This document shows positions 34,757-43,370 of a stretch of 64,000 nt of DNA, in pieces (position 1 is the stretch's first letter; the number at the start of each line of letters is the position of its first letter). The notes under the pieces are model-generated. The model had not been told where the DNA came from, did not search any database, and saw only the letters and a program-made list of their open reading frames with translations. The position numbers and the translations under genes are program-made. The stretch comes from Novosphingobium sp. PC22D (GTDB lineage: Bacteria > Pseudomonadota > Alphaproteobacteria > Sphingomonadales > Sphingomonadaceae), in NCBI RefSeq assembly GCF_002556635.1, contig NZ_MWMO01000017.1, positions 22,395-86,394 of the forward strand, written 5' to 3'.

Positions 34757-35362
34757 ATGAAGCTGTTCATTAGCCCTGGTGCCTGTTCGCTCGCTCCGCA
34801 TATCGCCCTGCGCGAAACCGGCGCCACTTTCGATGCGGTGAAGGTCGATCTGGCGACCCGCAAGGTCGAGACCGGAGACGATTTCCTGACGGTCAACCCG
34901 TCGGGCAAGGTTCCGGCGCTGACCCTCGACAGCGGCGAAACCCTGACCGAAAATCCCGCGATCCTGCTTTACATCGCCGACCAGAAGCCGGAAGCCGGCC
35001 TGGCGCCGCGCGACGGCACCATGGACCGGTACCGCCTGCTCAGCCGGCTGAGCTTCCTGGGTTCGGAGTTCCACAAGGCCTTCGTGCCCCTGTTTACGCC
35101 CGGCACCAGCGATGAAGCCAAGGCAGCCGCTACGACCGCAGTCAAGAATCACTTGGCCGCGCTCGATAAGGATCTTGCCGGCAAAGAGCACTATGTGGGC
35201 GCCGATTTTAGCGTGGCCGACATCTATCTGTTCGTGATACTGGGCTGGCCTGCCCATGTCGGAATCGACATGAGCGCCTATCCCGCGCTGGGCGCCTATT
35301 GCGGTCGGATTGCGCAAAGGCCAGCGGTGGGGGCGGCGCTGAAGGCTGAAGGGCTCATCTGA
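34757..35362 (+). CDS. bphK: Beta-class glutathione S-transferase
   Basis: 201 residues: MKLFISPGACSLAPHIALRETG with the beta-class cysteine at position 10, the glutathione site NPSGKVPAL and LTENPAILLYIADQ, and GADFSVADIYLFVILGW in the C-terminal domain. It resembles the BphK proteins found inside biphenyl/PAH operons, whose role is thought to be dealing with electrophilic or chlorinated metabolites. It ends the benA-like operon; a hairpin follows the stop. GST genes in this setting are known as a hallmark of sphingomonad clusters. Confidence 0.82.
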   Translation: MKLFISPGACSLAPHIALRETGATFDAVKVDLATRKVETGDDFLTVNPSGKVPALTLDSGETLTENPAILLYIADQKPEAGLAPRDGTMDRYRLLSRLSFLGSEFHKAFVPLFTPGTSDEAKAAATTAVKNHLAALDKDLAGKEHYVGADFSVADIYLFVILGWPAHVGIDMSAYPALGAYCGRIAQRPAVGAALKAEGLI

Positions 35363-35374
35363 TCGAAGAGCGCG

Positions 35375-35398
35375 GGGCGGCGGCGATTGCCGTCGCCC
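35375..35398 (+). terminator. Hairpin after the glutathione S-transferase gene
   Basis: A 10-bp stem (GGGCGGCGGC with GCCGTCGCCC, one G-T pair) around the loop GATT lies 13 bases after the stop, followed by a mixed T-rich stretch. It separates the benA-like operon from the meta-cleavage operon and is probably a weak terminator. Confidence 0.55.
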
Positions 35399-35409
35399 AC
35401 GTCGTTCTT

Positions 35410-35433
35410 CATTTGCAAATGCGTTTCAAATAG
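35410..35433. promoter_or_regulatory. Operator-like region before the meta-cleavage operon
   Basis: A perfect 12-bp palindrome CATTTGCAAATG (35410-35421) runs into AAATGCGTTTCAAATAG (35417-35433), which fits the 17-bp motif family found at 19751, 29949, 56037 and 58271. It lies about 100 bases upstream of the xylF start and is the only promoter-sized space before the operon. Confidence 0.5.
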
Positions 35434-35530
35434 TGCAATGGATGAGGCTGCTGGCGACAGAGACAGCGATTCGGCGTCCAGGTCCAGCCGAATGCAAAAT
35501 CATCGAGGCGGGAAAGGATCGGAGGGCAGA

Positions 35531-36382
35531 ATGGCAGACGCGACTTTGGACACGACCCGTCCGGAGATTGGCAAGTCGCTGGTTGTCGGCGGAAGCTCGA
35601 CCAATTATCATGACATTGGCGAGGGCGATCCGGTGCTGCTGGTCCACGGATCGGGCCCCGGTGTGACAGCCTGGGCCAACTGGCGGCTGAATATGCCGAT
35701 CCTCGCCGAGGATTTCCGGGTCATCGCGCCCGACATGTTCGGCTTCGGCTATTCGGACAGCAAGGGCCGGATCGAGGACAAGCAGGTCTGGGTCGATCAG
35801 CTCGCCGGCTTTCTCGACGGTCTGGGCATCGACAAGGTTTCGATCGTCGGCAATTCTTTCGGTGGCGGGATCACACTGGCGTTCATGATTGCCCACCCCG
35901 ATCGGGTCGAGCGCGCCGTTCTGATGGGACCTGCAGGGCTCAACTTTCCGATTACCCCTGCGCTCGACAAGGTCTGGGGCTATGAACCCTCGGTCGAGGC
36001 GATGCGCGAATCGCTCAAGTACCTTGCCTGGGATCACAGCCGCCTGACCGAGGATCTGATTCAGTCGCGCTATGTCGCCAGCGCCCGGCCCGAAGCACAT
36101 GAACCCTATCATGCAACGTTCGGCGGCGCCGACCGCCAGGCCAACGTGGCGATGCTCGCCAGCCGCGAAGAAGACATCGCCGCGATTGAGCACGAAACCC
36201 TGATTTTGCACGGTATTGCCGATCAGGTGATCCCGCTGGATTCGACCGTGCGCCTCGCCACGTTGTTGAAGCGGGCCGACCTCCACCTTTTTGCCGAATG
36301 TGGCCACTGGGTCCAGATCGAGCGGATGGCGAGTTTCAATCGGACTGTCGCAGAGTTTTTTAAAAGTGGCCTCAAGGCCTGA
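35531..36382 (+). CDS. xylF: 2-hydroxymuconic semialdehyde hydrolase
   Basis: 283 residues, alpha/beta-hydrolase of the XylF/DmpD type. The oxyanion region is LLVHGSGPGVTAWANWR, the nucleophile Ser109 in GNSFGGGITLAF, the acid in HGIADQVIPLDS, and the histidine in CGHWVQIERM. It hydrolyses 2-hydroxymuconic semialdehyde or its alkylated forms to 2-hydroxypentadienoate and formate or an acid. The ATG at 35531 follows GGAGGG; upstream residues are not family-like. It is the first gene of the meta-cleavage operon. Confidence 0.9.
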   Translation: MADATLDTTRPEIGKSLVVGGSSTNYHDIGEGDPVLLVHGSGPGVTAWANWRLNMPILAEDFRVIAPDMFGFGYSDSKGRIEDKQVWVDQLAGFLDGLGIDKVSIVGNSFGGGITLAFMIAHPDRVERAVLMGPAGLNFPITPALDKVWGYEPSVEAMRESLKYLAWDHSRLTEDLIQSRYVASARPEAHEPYHATFGGADRQANVAMLASREEDIAAIEHETLILHGIADQVIPLDSTVRLATLLKRADLHLFAECGHWVQIERMASFNRTVAEFFKSGLKA

Positions 36383-36401
36383 TCGGAGAGGAGTAAACGT
36401 C

Positions 36402-37325
36402 ATGGCTCTAACAGGTGTCATTCGTCCTGGTTACGTGCAGCTCAGAGTTCTCGACCTGGACGAAGCCATTTCCCATTATCGGGATCGCATCGGCCTGAAT
36501 CTTGTCAGCCGTGACGGCGACCGCGCTTTCTTCCAGGCCTTCGACGAGTTCGATCGCCATAGCATCATCCTGCGCGAGGCCGATCATCCCGGCATGGACG
36601 TCATGGGCTTCAAGGTCGCCAAGGATTCAGATCTCGATCACTTCGCGGAACGCCTGCTTGATTTCGGTGTGCATGTCGATGTGGTCCCGGCTGGCGAAGA
36701 TCCAGGGGTTGGCCGCAAGATCAGGTTCAATACGCCCACACAGCATGTGTTCGAACTTTACGCCGAAATGGAACTTTCGGCCACCGGTCCGGCGACCAAG
36801 AACCCGGATGTTTGGGTGGTTGAGCCACGCGGGATGCGCGCTACCCGCTTCGATCACTGCGCGCTGAACGGCGTGGACATTGCGGCCTCGGCGAAGATCT
36901 TTGTCGATGCGCTCGATTTCTCGGTGACCGAGGAATTGGTCGATGAGGGCAGCGGCACCCGCCTAGGCATTTTCTTGAGCTGCAGCAACAAGGCGCATGA
37001 CGTCGCCTTCCTCCACTATCCCGAAGACGGCAAGATCCACCATACGTCGTTCAATCTGGAATCGTGGCACGACGTCGGTCACGCAGCCGACATTATCAGC
37101 CGCTACGACATTTCGCTCGATATCGGGCCGACGCGTCACGGGATCACCCGCGGCCAGACGATCTACTTCTTCGATCCCTCGGGTAACCGCAACGAAACCT
37201 TCAGCGGCGGTTACATCTATTATCCCGACAATCCGCAGCGCATGTGGCAGGCAGAGAGCGCCGGCAAGGCGATCTTCTACTACGAAAAGGCGCTGAACGA
37301 CCGCTTCATGACGGTGAACACCTGA
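36402..37325 (+). CDS. xylE: Catechol 2,3-dioxygenase
   Basis: 307 residues, the XylE length. Iron ligands are His152 (FDHCAL), His214 (KIHHTSF) and Glu265 (NRNETFSGGY). It opens catechol and methylcatechols beside the hydroxyl groups, giving the yellow semialdehyde that xylF and xylG products consume. The start at 36402 follows GAGAGGAG at good spacing, 19 bases after xylF. A dedicated reactivating ferredoxin gene (43071-43352) is present downstream, consistent with this enzyme class. Confidence 0.93.
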   Translation: MALTGVIRPGYVQLRVLDLDEAISHYRDRIGLNLVSRDGDRAFFQAFDEFDRHSIILREADHPGMDVMGFKVAKDSDLDHFAERLLDFGVHVDVVPAGEDPGVGRKIRFNTPTQHVFELYAEMELSATGPATKNPDVWVVEPRGMRATRFDHCALNGVDIAASAKIFVDALDFSVTEELVDEGSGTRLGIFLSCSNKAHDVAFLHYPEDGKIHHTSFNLESWHDVGHAADIISRYDISLDIGPTRHGITRGQTIYFFDPSGNRNETFSGGYIYYPDNPQRMWQAESAGKAIFYYEKALNDRFMTVNT

Positions 37326-37327
37326 TC

Positions 37328-37759
37328 ATGGACGGGGTGGTTTCGGTCCGGACGGTAGGCCACGAACTGGCGCTCAAGGCAGCGGCTGCCGCCGTTGCCA
37401 TGGGTGCGGCGGCGGGCTGTCCGGTCGTTGCCGCGGTGGTCGGCGCCGGGGGAGATCTGGTCGCGTTCGTCCGCGCCAGCGGCTCCCCTTCGCCATCCGC
37501 AAAGATCGCGCAAGATAAGGCTTACAGCGCCGCCAGCTTCCGCGTCCCGACGCCGGATCTCTATGCGATGGTTTCCGGCAATCCGGCCCTGCGCGACGGA
37601 ATCGTCGCGCAGCCGGGATTAGCAATGTTCGGCGGCGGCCTGCCGATCGAAATCGCCGGTGTATTCGTCGGTGCGATCGGTGTTTCCGGCGGGAGCGAAG
37701 CGATGGACGTCGAATACGCCAACGCCGGTCTCGCTGCGATCGGCGCAAGGCAATTCTGA
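37328..37759 (+). CDS. HbpS/GlcG-like (DUF336) protein
   Basis: 143 residues: LKAAAAAVAMGAAAGCPVVAAVV, DLVAFVRASGSPSPSAKIAQDKAYSA, and GGLPIEIAGVFVGAIGVSGG are hallmarks of the heme-binding HbpS/GlcG family. Such genes recur in aromatic meta-cleavage and naphthalene operons (named nahX or orfX there), but the role is not settled; heme or flavin binding and cofactor protection have been suggested. It sits two bases after the xylE stop, so co-translation with the dioxygenase is likely. Confidence 0.75.
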   Translation: MDGVVSVRTVGHELALKAAAAAVAMGAAAGCPVVAAVVGAGGDLVAFVRASGSPSPSAKIAQDKAYSAASFRVPTPDLYAMVSGNPALRDGIVAQPGLAMFGGGLPIEIAGVFVGAIGVSGGSEAMDVEYANAGLAAIGARQF

Positions 37760-37765
37760 CGCACC

Positions 37766-39283
37766 ATGGCCTCCGGCCAACTCAGGTATTATGCACCAAT
37801 GACCTCAACTTCCTCCTCTCCGGTCACCGAAACTATCCTGAACTTCATTGACGGTTCCTATCGCAAAGGTAGCGAGGGTAAGTCGTTTCCCAACGTCAAT
37901 CCCGCCACCGGTTCGCAGATCGGGCTCGTCCACGAAGCAAGCCAGGCCGACGTCGCAGACGCCGTGGCTGCGGCCAAGGCAGCGCTTACCGGGCCATGGG
38001 GCAAGATGACCACGGCCGAGCGGGTCAAGCTGATCGCCGCCGTGGCGACCGAGATCGAACGCCGAGCGGATGATTTCCTGGCTGCCGAAGTGGCCGACAC
38101 CGGCAAGCCGCGCCACGTTGCCTCGCACATCGACATTCCGCGCGGGGCCGCCAACTTCCGCATGTTCGCGGATGTCGTCTCGACAATGCCGGGCGAAAGC
38201 TTCAACACATCGACCCCCGATGGCGGCCAGGCGCTCAACTATACCGTGCGCAAGCCCAAGGGTGTGGTCGCGGTGGTCTGCCCGTGGAACTTCCCGCTGC
38301 TGCTGATGACCTGGAAGGTTGGCCCGGCGCTGGCCTGCGGCAATACCGTGGTGGTCAAGCCGTCCGAGGAAACGCCTCGGACTGCTGCCCTGCTGGGTGA
38401 AGTAATGAACGCGGTGGGCATGCCCAAGGGTGTCTACAACGTCGTCCACGGATTCGGTCCGGGTTCGGCCGGCGAATTCCTCACGTCCAACCCCGATGTC
38501 GATGCCATCACCTTCACCGGCGAGACCGGCACCGGACAGGCGATCATGCAGAAGGCCGCGATCGGCGTTCGCGACATTTCGTTCGAACTCGGTGGCAAGA
38601 ACCCGGCGATTGTGTTCGCCGATGCCGACCTCGACAAGGCGGTCGAGGGTCTGTCGCGCTCGGTCTTCCTGAACACGGGGCAGGTCTGCCTCGGAACCGA
38701 GCGGGTCTATGTCGAACGACCGATCTTCGACGCCTTCGTGGCGCGGATGGCGGCGGCGGCGCAGGGCTTCAAGCCGGGCGTGACCGGTGATCGCGCCTAT
38801 CTCGGCCCGCTGATCAGCGCCGAGCACCGCGAGAAAGTGCTGGGTTACTATCGCCGTGCGGTCGAGGACGGGGCCACCGTGGTCACCGGCGGCGGCGTTC
38901 CCGAAATCTCGGGTGCGGAAGCCGGTGGGTTCTTCGTGGAACCGACGCTGTGGATCGACGTCGCCCACGGCGATACCGTGATGCGCGAGGAAATCTTCGG
39001 ACCGTGCTGCGGTATCGTGCCGTTCGACAGCGAGGACGAGGTGATCGCACTTGCAAACGATACGGTTTACGGCCTGTGCGCCTCGATCTGGACCGAAAAC
39101 ATGTCCCGCGGACACCGCGTGGCGGCGGCGATGGACGTGGGGGTGTGCTGGGTCAATTCCTGGTTCCTGCGCGATCTGCGCACGGCTTTCGGCGGGTCCG
39201 GCCATTCCGGCATCGGCCGGGAAGGCGGGGTGCACAGCCTCGAATTCTACACCGAGATCACCAACATTTGCGTGAAGCTGTAA
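37766..39283 (+). CDS. xylG: 2-hydroxymuconic semialdehyde dehydrogenase
   Basis: 505 residues, aldehyde dehydrogenase of the XylG/DmpC branch: LNFIDGSYRKGSEGKSFPNVNP, cofactor site FTGETGTGQAIMQKA, FELGGKNPAIVFADADLDKA, catalytic cysteine in NTGQVCLGTERVYVE, and the end GREGGVHSLEFYTEITNICVK. It oxidises the semialdehyde to 4-oxalocrotonate, the alternative to the XylF branch. The start could be 37766 or the Met at 37799; the latter matches the family N-terminus better, though neither has a strong ribosome site. Confidence 0.9.
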   Translation: MASGQLRYYAPMTSTSSSPVTETILNFIDGSYRKGSEGKSFPNVNPATGSQIGLVHEASQADVADAVAAAKAALTGPWGKMTTAERVKLIAAVATEIERRADDFLAAEVADTGKPRHVASHIDIPRGAANFRMFADVVSTMPGESFNTSTPDGGQALNYTVRKPKGVVAVVCPWNFPLLLMTWKVGPALACGNTVVVKPSEETPRTAALLGEVMNAVGMPKGVYNVVHGFGPGSAGEFLTSNPDVDAITFTGETGTGQAIMQKAAIGVRDISFELGGKNPAIVFADADLDKAVEGLSRSVFLNTGQVCLGTERVYVERPIFDAFVARMAAAAQGFKPGVTGDRAYLGPLISAEHREKVLGYYRRAVEDGATVVTGGGVPEISGAEAGGFFVEPTLWIDVAHGDTVMREEIFGPCCGIVPFDSEDEVIALANDTVYGLCASIWTENMSRGHRVAAAMDVGVCWVNSWFLRDLRTAFGGSGHSGIGREGGVHSLEFYTEITNICVKL

Positions 39284-39287
39284 GACG

Positions 39288-40082
39288 ATGACAATTGACT
39301 CCAAGACTATCGAACAAGCGGCCTTGGCCCTGCGCGGCGCGGCCGAAACGGGGAAGCCTGTCAGCCCGATCCGCGACCTGATTTCGGCTGGTGGCGTCGA
39401 AGCCGCCTATGCCGTGCAGGAAGCCAACACCAAGCACTACCTCGCCAATGGACGGCGCCTGGTCGGCCGCAAGATCGGGTTGACCTCGATCGCGGTCCAG
39501 CGCCAGCTTGGGGTGGATCAGCCCGACTATGGGATGCTGTTCGCTGACATGGACGTGCCGGAAGGCATCCCGGTGTCGCTCGACCAGGTGATCCAGCCCA
39601 AGGTTGAGGCCGAGATTGCGATCGTCGTTGGGCGGGATTTGCCCCACCCCGACATGACGACCGCCGAAATGATTCGCGCGGTCGAATATGTCGTTCCGGC
39701 AATCGAGATCGTGGACAGCCGCGTCGCAAACTGGGACATCAAGATCTGGGACACGATCGCCGATAATGCCTCGAGCGGGCTGTTCGTGCTCGGCGCGGTG
39801 CCGCGCAAGCTCGACGGGCTCGATCTGCGCAGCTGCGGCATGGTCATGGAAGCCAAGGGTGAGCCGATTTCGGTCGGTGCCGGGATCGCCTGTCTGGGCA
39901 GCCCGATCACCGCCTCGCTGTGGCTGGCGCGGGTGATGGCCAAAGCGGGGCGTCCGTTACTCGAAGGCGATGTAATCCTGTCGGGCGCGCTCGGGCCGAT
40001 GGCCGGGGTTGCACGCGGCGATGTGGTCGAAGCCCGGATCAACGGACTCGGAACGGTCCGCGCCGCGTTCGCCGCTGACTGA
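39288..40082 (+). CDS. xylJ: 2-hydroxypenta-2,4-dienoate hydratase
   Basis: 264 residues of the hydratase/decarboxylase family: GRKIGLTSIAVQRQLGVDQPDYG, PKVEAEIAIVVGRDL with metal-binding glutamates, IEIVDSRVANWDIKIWDTIADNAS, and SGALGPMAGVARGDVVEA. These favour the hydratase (XylJ/DmpE) over the decarboxylase, which is at 42073-42843. It adds water to 2-hydroxypentadienoate, giving 4-hydroxy-2-oxovalerate for the aldolase encoded downstream. It follows xylG by four bases. Confidence 0.9.
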   Translation: MTIDSKTIEQAALALRGAAETGKPVSPIRDLISAGGVEAAYAVQEANTKHYLANGRRLVGRKIGLTSIAVQRQLGVDQPDYGMLFADMDVPEGIPVSLDQVIQPKVEAEIAIVVGRDLPHPDMTTAEMIRAVEYVVPAIEIVDSRVANWDIKIWDTIADNASSGLFVLGAVPRKLDGLDLRSCGMVMEAKGEPISVGAGIACLGSPITASLWLARVMAKAGRPLLEGDVILSGALGPMAGVARGDVVEARINGLGTVRAAFAAD

Positions 40083-40104
40083 ATTCAAATTGGAGGCTGG
40101 TCAA

Positions 40105-41043
40105 ATGGCCAAGATGAAGTGCGCAATTATCGGCTCCGGCAATATCGGGACCGACCTGATGATCAAGCTGCTCAAGGGTTCGGATACACTGGAGCTAGCG
40201 GCGGTTGTCGGGATCGATCCGGCCTCCGAAGGGCTGGCGATGGCCAGCGAACGCGGCGTCCCGACGACCCACGAAGGAATCGAGGGCCTGTGCCGGATGC
40301 CGCAATATGCCGATATCGGCATCGCCTTCGATGCGACCTCGGCCTATGCGCACAAGGCGCACGACGAAATCCTCGCCCGTGACGGCAAGCTGATGGTCGA
40401 CCTTACCCCGGCCGCGATCGGCCCGGCGACCATTCCCCCGGTCAACCCGGCGGTCGATGCCGCGGTGCGCAACATCAACATGGTGACCTGTGGCGGGCAG
40501 GCGACGATCCCGATCGTCGCGGCGGTCTCGCAGGTCGCCAAGGTGCACTACGCCGAAATCGTCGCGTCGGTTTCGTCGCGCTCCGCCGGTCCCGGCACCC
40601 GTGCCAACATTGATGAGTTCACCCGCACAACGGCGCGGGCGATCGAAACTGTCGGCGGCGCGGCCAAGGGCCGGGCTGTGATCATCCTTAATCCCGCCGA
40701 ACCGCCGATGATCATGCGTGATACGATCTTCACGCTGTCGGAAATGGTCGATGAGGACAAGGTGCGCGATTCGGTCCTGGCTATGATTGCAAGGGTGCAG
40801 TCGTACGTGCCGGGCTACCGGCTCAAGCAGGAAGTACAGTTCGAACGCTTCGGTTCGAACCGGCCGCTCAATATCCCCGGCTACGGTGAATTCGAAGGAC
40901 TCAAGACCAGCGTGTTCCTCGAGGTCGAGGGCGCGGGCGATTATCTGCCCAACTATTCCGGCAACCTCGACATCATGACCGCTGCCGCCAAGGCGGCAGG
41001 CGAGAGCCTGGCCAAGACTCATATGGAAAAGACTGCAGCATGA
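40105..41043 (+). CDS. xylQ: Acetaldehyde dehydrogenase (acylating)
   Basis: 312 residues, DmpF/XylQ type: CAIIGSGNIGTDLMIKLL as NAD site, FDATSAYAHKAHDE, the catalytic cysteine in MVTCGGQATIPIVAAVS, and PGTRANIDEFTRTTARAIE. It converts acetaldehyde from the aldolase to acetyl-CoA, channelled between the two proteins in this family. The ATG at 40105 follows TGGAGG. Its stop overlaps the aldolase start by four bases, consistent with the known complex. Confidence 0.92.
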   Translation: MAKMKCAIIGSGNIGTDLMIKLLKGSDTLELAAVVGIDPASEGLAMASERGVPTTHEGIEGLCRMPQYADIGIAFDATSAYAHKAHDEILARDGKLMVDLTPAAIGPATIPPVNPAVDAAVRNINMVTCGGQATIPIVAAVSQVAKVHYAEIVASVSSRSAGPGTRANIDEFTRTTARAIETVGGAAKGRAVIILNPAEPPMIMRDTIFTLSEMVDEDKVRDSVLAMIARVQSYVPGYRLKQEVQFERFGSNRPLNIPGYGEFEGLKTSVFLEVEGAGDYLPNYSGNLDIMTAAAKAAGESLAKTHMEKTAA

Positions 41044-42071
41044 CCTTTGATCCAACATCTGATCGGCTCTACATCCAGGACGTGACCTTGCGCGACGGGA
41101 TGCACGCCATCCTGCATATGTATGGCACCGACAGCGTCCGCACGATCGCTAAGGCGCTTGACGAGGCAGGGGTGGATGCGATCGAGGTCTCGCACGGCGA
41201 TGGCCTGAACGGTTCGACCTTCAATTACGGATTTGGCGCCCATACCGACTGGGACTGGATCGAGGCTGCCGCCGACGTAATCAAGAACGCGGTGCTGACA
41301 ACGCTTCTGGTGCCCGGTATCGGCACCGCCGAAGAACTCAAGCGGGCCTATTCGATGGGAGTGCGCTCGGTCAGGGTCGCGACCCACTGCACCGAGGCCG
41401 ACGTCGGCAAGCAGCACATCGGCATCGCGCGCGATCTGGGCATGGACGTATCGGGCTTCCTGATGATGAGCCACATGATCGAGCCCGAGGCGCTCGCCCA
41501 GCAGGCGCTGCTGATGGAAAGCTATGGCGCGCATTGCGTCTATGTCACCGACAGCGGCGGGGCGCTCGACATGGATGGCGTGATTGCACGTCTCCAAGCC
41601 TATGACCGGGTGCTCAAACCTGAAACTCAACGCGGCATCCACGCGCACCACAACCTGTCGCTGGGCGTGGCCAACTCGATCGTCGCCGCTCAGGCCGGCG
41701 CGGTGCGGATCGACGCCAGCCTTGCCGGGATGGGCGCGGGCGCCGGCAACGCGCCGCTCGAGGTGTTCATCGCCGCGGCCAACCGCAAGGGCTGGAAGCA
41801 CGGCTGCGACGTGATGGCGCTGATGGACGCGGCGGACGACATCATACGCCCGCTTCAGGACCGTCCGGTGAGGGTCGATCGCGAGACGCTCAGCCTGGGC
41901 TATGCAGGCGTCTATTCAAGCTTCCTGCGCCATGCGGAAAAGGCAGCGGAACAGTACGGAATCGATACCCGCGAGATCCTCGTCGAATTGGGCAACCGCC
42001 GGATGGTCGGAGGCCAGGAAGACATGATCATCGACGTTGCACTTGATCTGATCAAAGCCAAGGCGAACTGA
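41040..42071 (+). CDS. xylK: 4-hydroxy-2-oxovalerate aldolase
   Basis: 343 residues, DmpG/XylK type: IQDVTLRDGMHAILHMYGTDS with the metal-binding Arg-Asp, EVSHGDGLNGSTFNYG, ATHCTEADVGKQHI, GIHAHHNLSLGVANSIVA with the HxH metal ligands, and LVELGNRRMVGGQEDMI. It splits 4-hydroxy-2-oxovalerate to pyruvate and acetaldehyde. It overlaps xylQ by four bases and is followed two bases later by xylI. Confidence 0.93.
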   Translation: MTFDPTSDRLYIQDVTLRDGMHAILHMYGTDSVRTIAKALDEAGVDAIEVSHGDGLNGSTFNYGFGAHTDWDWIEAAADVIKNAVLTTLLVPGIGTAEELKRAYSMGVRSVRVATHCTEADVGKQHIGIARDLGMDVSGFLMMSHMIEPEALAQQALLMESYGAHCVYVTDSGGALDMDGVIARLQAYDRVLKPETQRGIHAHHNLSLGVANSIVAAQAGAVRIDASLAGMGAGAGNAPLEVFIAAANRKGWKHGCDVMALMDAADDIIRPLQDRPVRVDRETLSLGYAGVYSSFLRHAEKAAEQYGIDTREILVELGNRRMVGGQEDMIIDVALDLIKAKAN

Positions 42072-42072
42072 G

Positions 42073-42843
42073 ATGGACAGGCTTGCACGCTACGCCGAAA
42101 CCCTCGACACCGCTGCTCGCGAGGCGAATGCTACGCCGCAGATCACGCCTGTAGATACGGAGTTCTCCGTTACCGAGGCGTACCAGGTGCAGAAGCTCTC
42201 GGTCGATCGACGCCTGTCGCGCGGCGAGCGACGCATCGGCGTGAAGATGGGGCTGACCAGCCGGGCCAAGATGCAGCAGGTCGGTGTCGATGAGGTGGCT
42301 TGGGGGCGGCTGACCGATGCCATGCTGATCGAGGAGGGCTCGGCCATGTCGCGCGCTCGCTACGTCCATCCCCGGGTTGAACCCGAAGTGGCTTTCCTGA
42401 TGAAGGCACCTCTGGTCGGCAAGGTGACGGCCGCCGCAGCACTGGCGGCGGTCGAGGCGATCGCCCCTGCAATGGAGATCATCGACAGCCGATACGAGAA
42501 TTTCAAGTTCGCGCTGGAAGACGTGATCGCCGACAACACTTCCTCGTCGGGGCTGGTGATCGGATCCTGGCACGATCCCCGGATCGATTTTTCGAATCTG
42601 GGCGTGATCCTCGAAATCGATGGCGAAGTGGTACAGGTCGGGTCGACCGCGGCGATCCTTGGCCACCCCATCCGTTCGCTGGTTGCTGCGGCCCGGCTGG
42701 TTGCCGAATCGGGCGAACAGATCAACGCCGGTGACATCGTCATGGCGGGGGGCATTACCGCAGCGCCCAACCTGGCACCGGGTCAGACTGTGCGGACGAC
42801 AGTGCAGAATCTCGGCGCGGTCATGTTCCAGGTGGAAGACTGA
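42073..42843 (+). CDS. xylI: 4-oxalocrotonate decarboxylase
   Basis: 256 residues: YQVQKLSVDRRLSRGERRIGVKMG, PRVEPEVAFLMKAPL, IIDSRYENFKFALEDVIADNTS and GDIVMAGGITAAPNLAPGQT. The KFALEDVIADN segment distinguishes decarboxylases (XylI/DmpH) from the related hydratase XylJ. It removes CO2 from the keto tautomer of 4-oxalocrotonate; in this family it forms a complex with the hydratase. Confidence 0.9.
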   Translation: MDRLARYAETLDTAAREANATPQITPVDTEFSVTEAYQVQKLSVDRRLSRGERRIGVKMGLTSRAKMQQVGVDEVAWGRLTDAMLIEEGSAMSRARYVHPRVEPEVAFLMKAPLVGKVTAAAALAAVEAIAPAMEIIDSRYENFKFALEDVIADNTSSSGLVIGSWHDPRIDFSNLGVILEIDGEVVQVGSTAAILGHPIRSLVAAARLVAESGEQINAGDIVMAGGITAAPNLAPGQTVRTTVQNLGAVMFQVED

Positions 42844-42844
42844 C

Positions 42845-43081
42845 ATGCCGATCATTGAGGTCAACCTGCTCGAAGGGCGTCCGCCCGAAGCCAAGGAACG
42901 ACTGATCCAGGCGCTGACCGACGCGGCCATCGACGCGATTGGAGCGCCGCGGGAATCGGTTCGGGTAATCCTGCGTGAAATGGCGCCGGCCCATTTCGCG
43001 GTAGGCGGGCAGAGTCTTGCAGCCAAGGCCGCCGGTGCGAAGCAAGTCAAGGTCGAAGAAGATTGGTCGGATGACAGCTGA
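42845..43081 (+). CDS. xylH: 4-oxalocrotonate tautomerase
   Basis: 78 residues. After Met removal the catalytic Pro1 is exposed (MPIIEVNLLEGRPPEAKERL), and ESVRVILREM carries the conserved arginine. Slightly longer than the classic 62-residue enzyme, with a tail that overlaps the next gene by 11 bases. It interconverts the enol and keto forms of 4-oxalocrotonate for xylI. It lies one base after the xylI stop. Confidence 0.9.
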   Translation: MPIIEVNLLEGRPPEAKERLIQALTDAAIDAIGAPRESVRVILREMAPAHFAVGGQSLAAKAAGAKQVKVEEDWSDDS

Positions 43082-43352
43082 TTCACATCAAATCACATTG
43101 GTCGGTGGCGGACAGTTCCCTTGCCGGGGGGATGAACGCGTACTGACCGCGATGGAACGTAGAGGGGCTGACCACATAAGCATTGGATGTCGCGGTGGTG
43201 GTTGCGGAGTTTGCCGAGTTCGCGTCGTCGAAGGCAAGTACCGGACAGGGAAGATGAGCGCCGCTAAAGTTTCCGCGACAGACCTGCGCCAAGGCTATGC
43301 GCTCGCCTGTCGGCTCTACCCATTGGATAACCTACTGATCGAAGTTTCATGA
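43071..43352 (+). CDS. xylT: XylT-type [2Fe-2S] ferredoxin
   Basis: 93 residues with plant-type ligands Cys40, Cys45, Cys48 (GCRGGGCGVC) and Cys80 (LACRLYP). XylT ferredoxins re-reduce the iron of catechol 2,3-dioxygenase when it has been oxidised by poor substrates such as 4-methylcatechol. In most known operons xylT precedes xylE; here it sits at the far end, overlapping xylH. The start ATG lies within the xylH coding end. Confidence 0.85.
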   Translation: MTADSHQITLVGGGQFPCRGDERVLTAMERRGADHISIGCRGGGCGVCRVRVVEGKYRTGKMSAAKVSATDLRQGYALACRLYPLDNLLIEVS

Positions 43353-43370
43353 ATTGAAGGGAGAATTGTG

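Noticed and set aside
35400..35530. Possible sigma-54 promoter before xylF
   Set aside because: I looked for TGGC-N7-TTGC spacing because a XylR-type activator is present, but no convincing -24/-12 pair was found here or in the gaps at 29.9, 56.1 and 58.2 kb.
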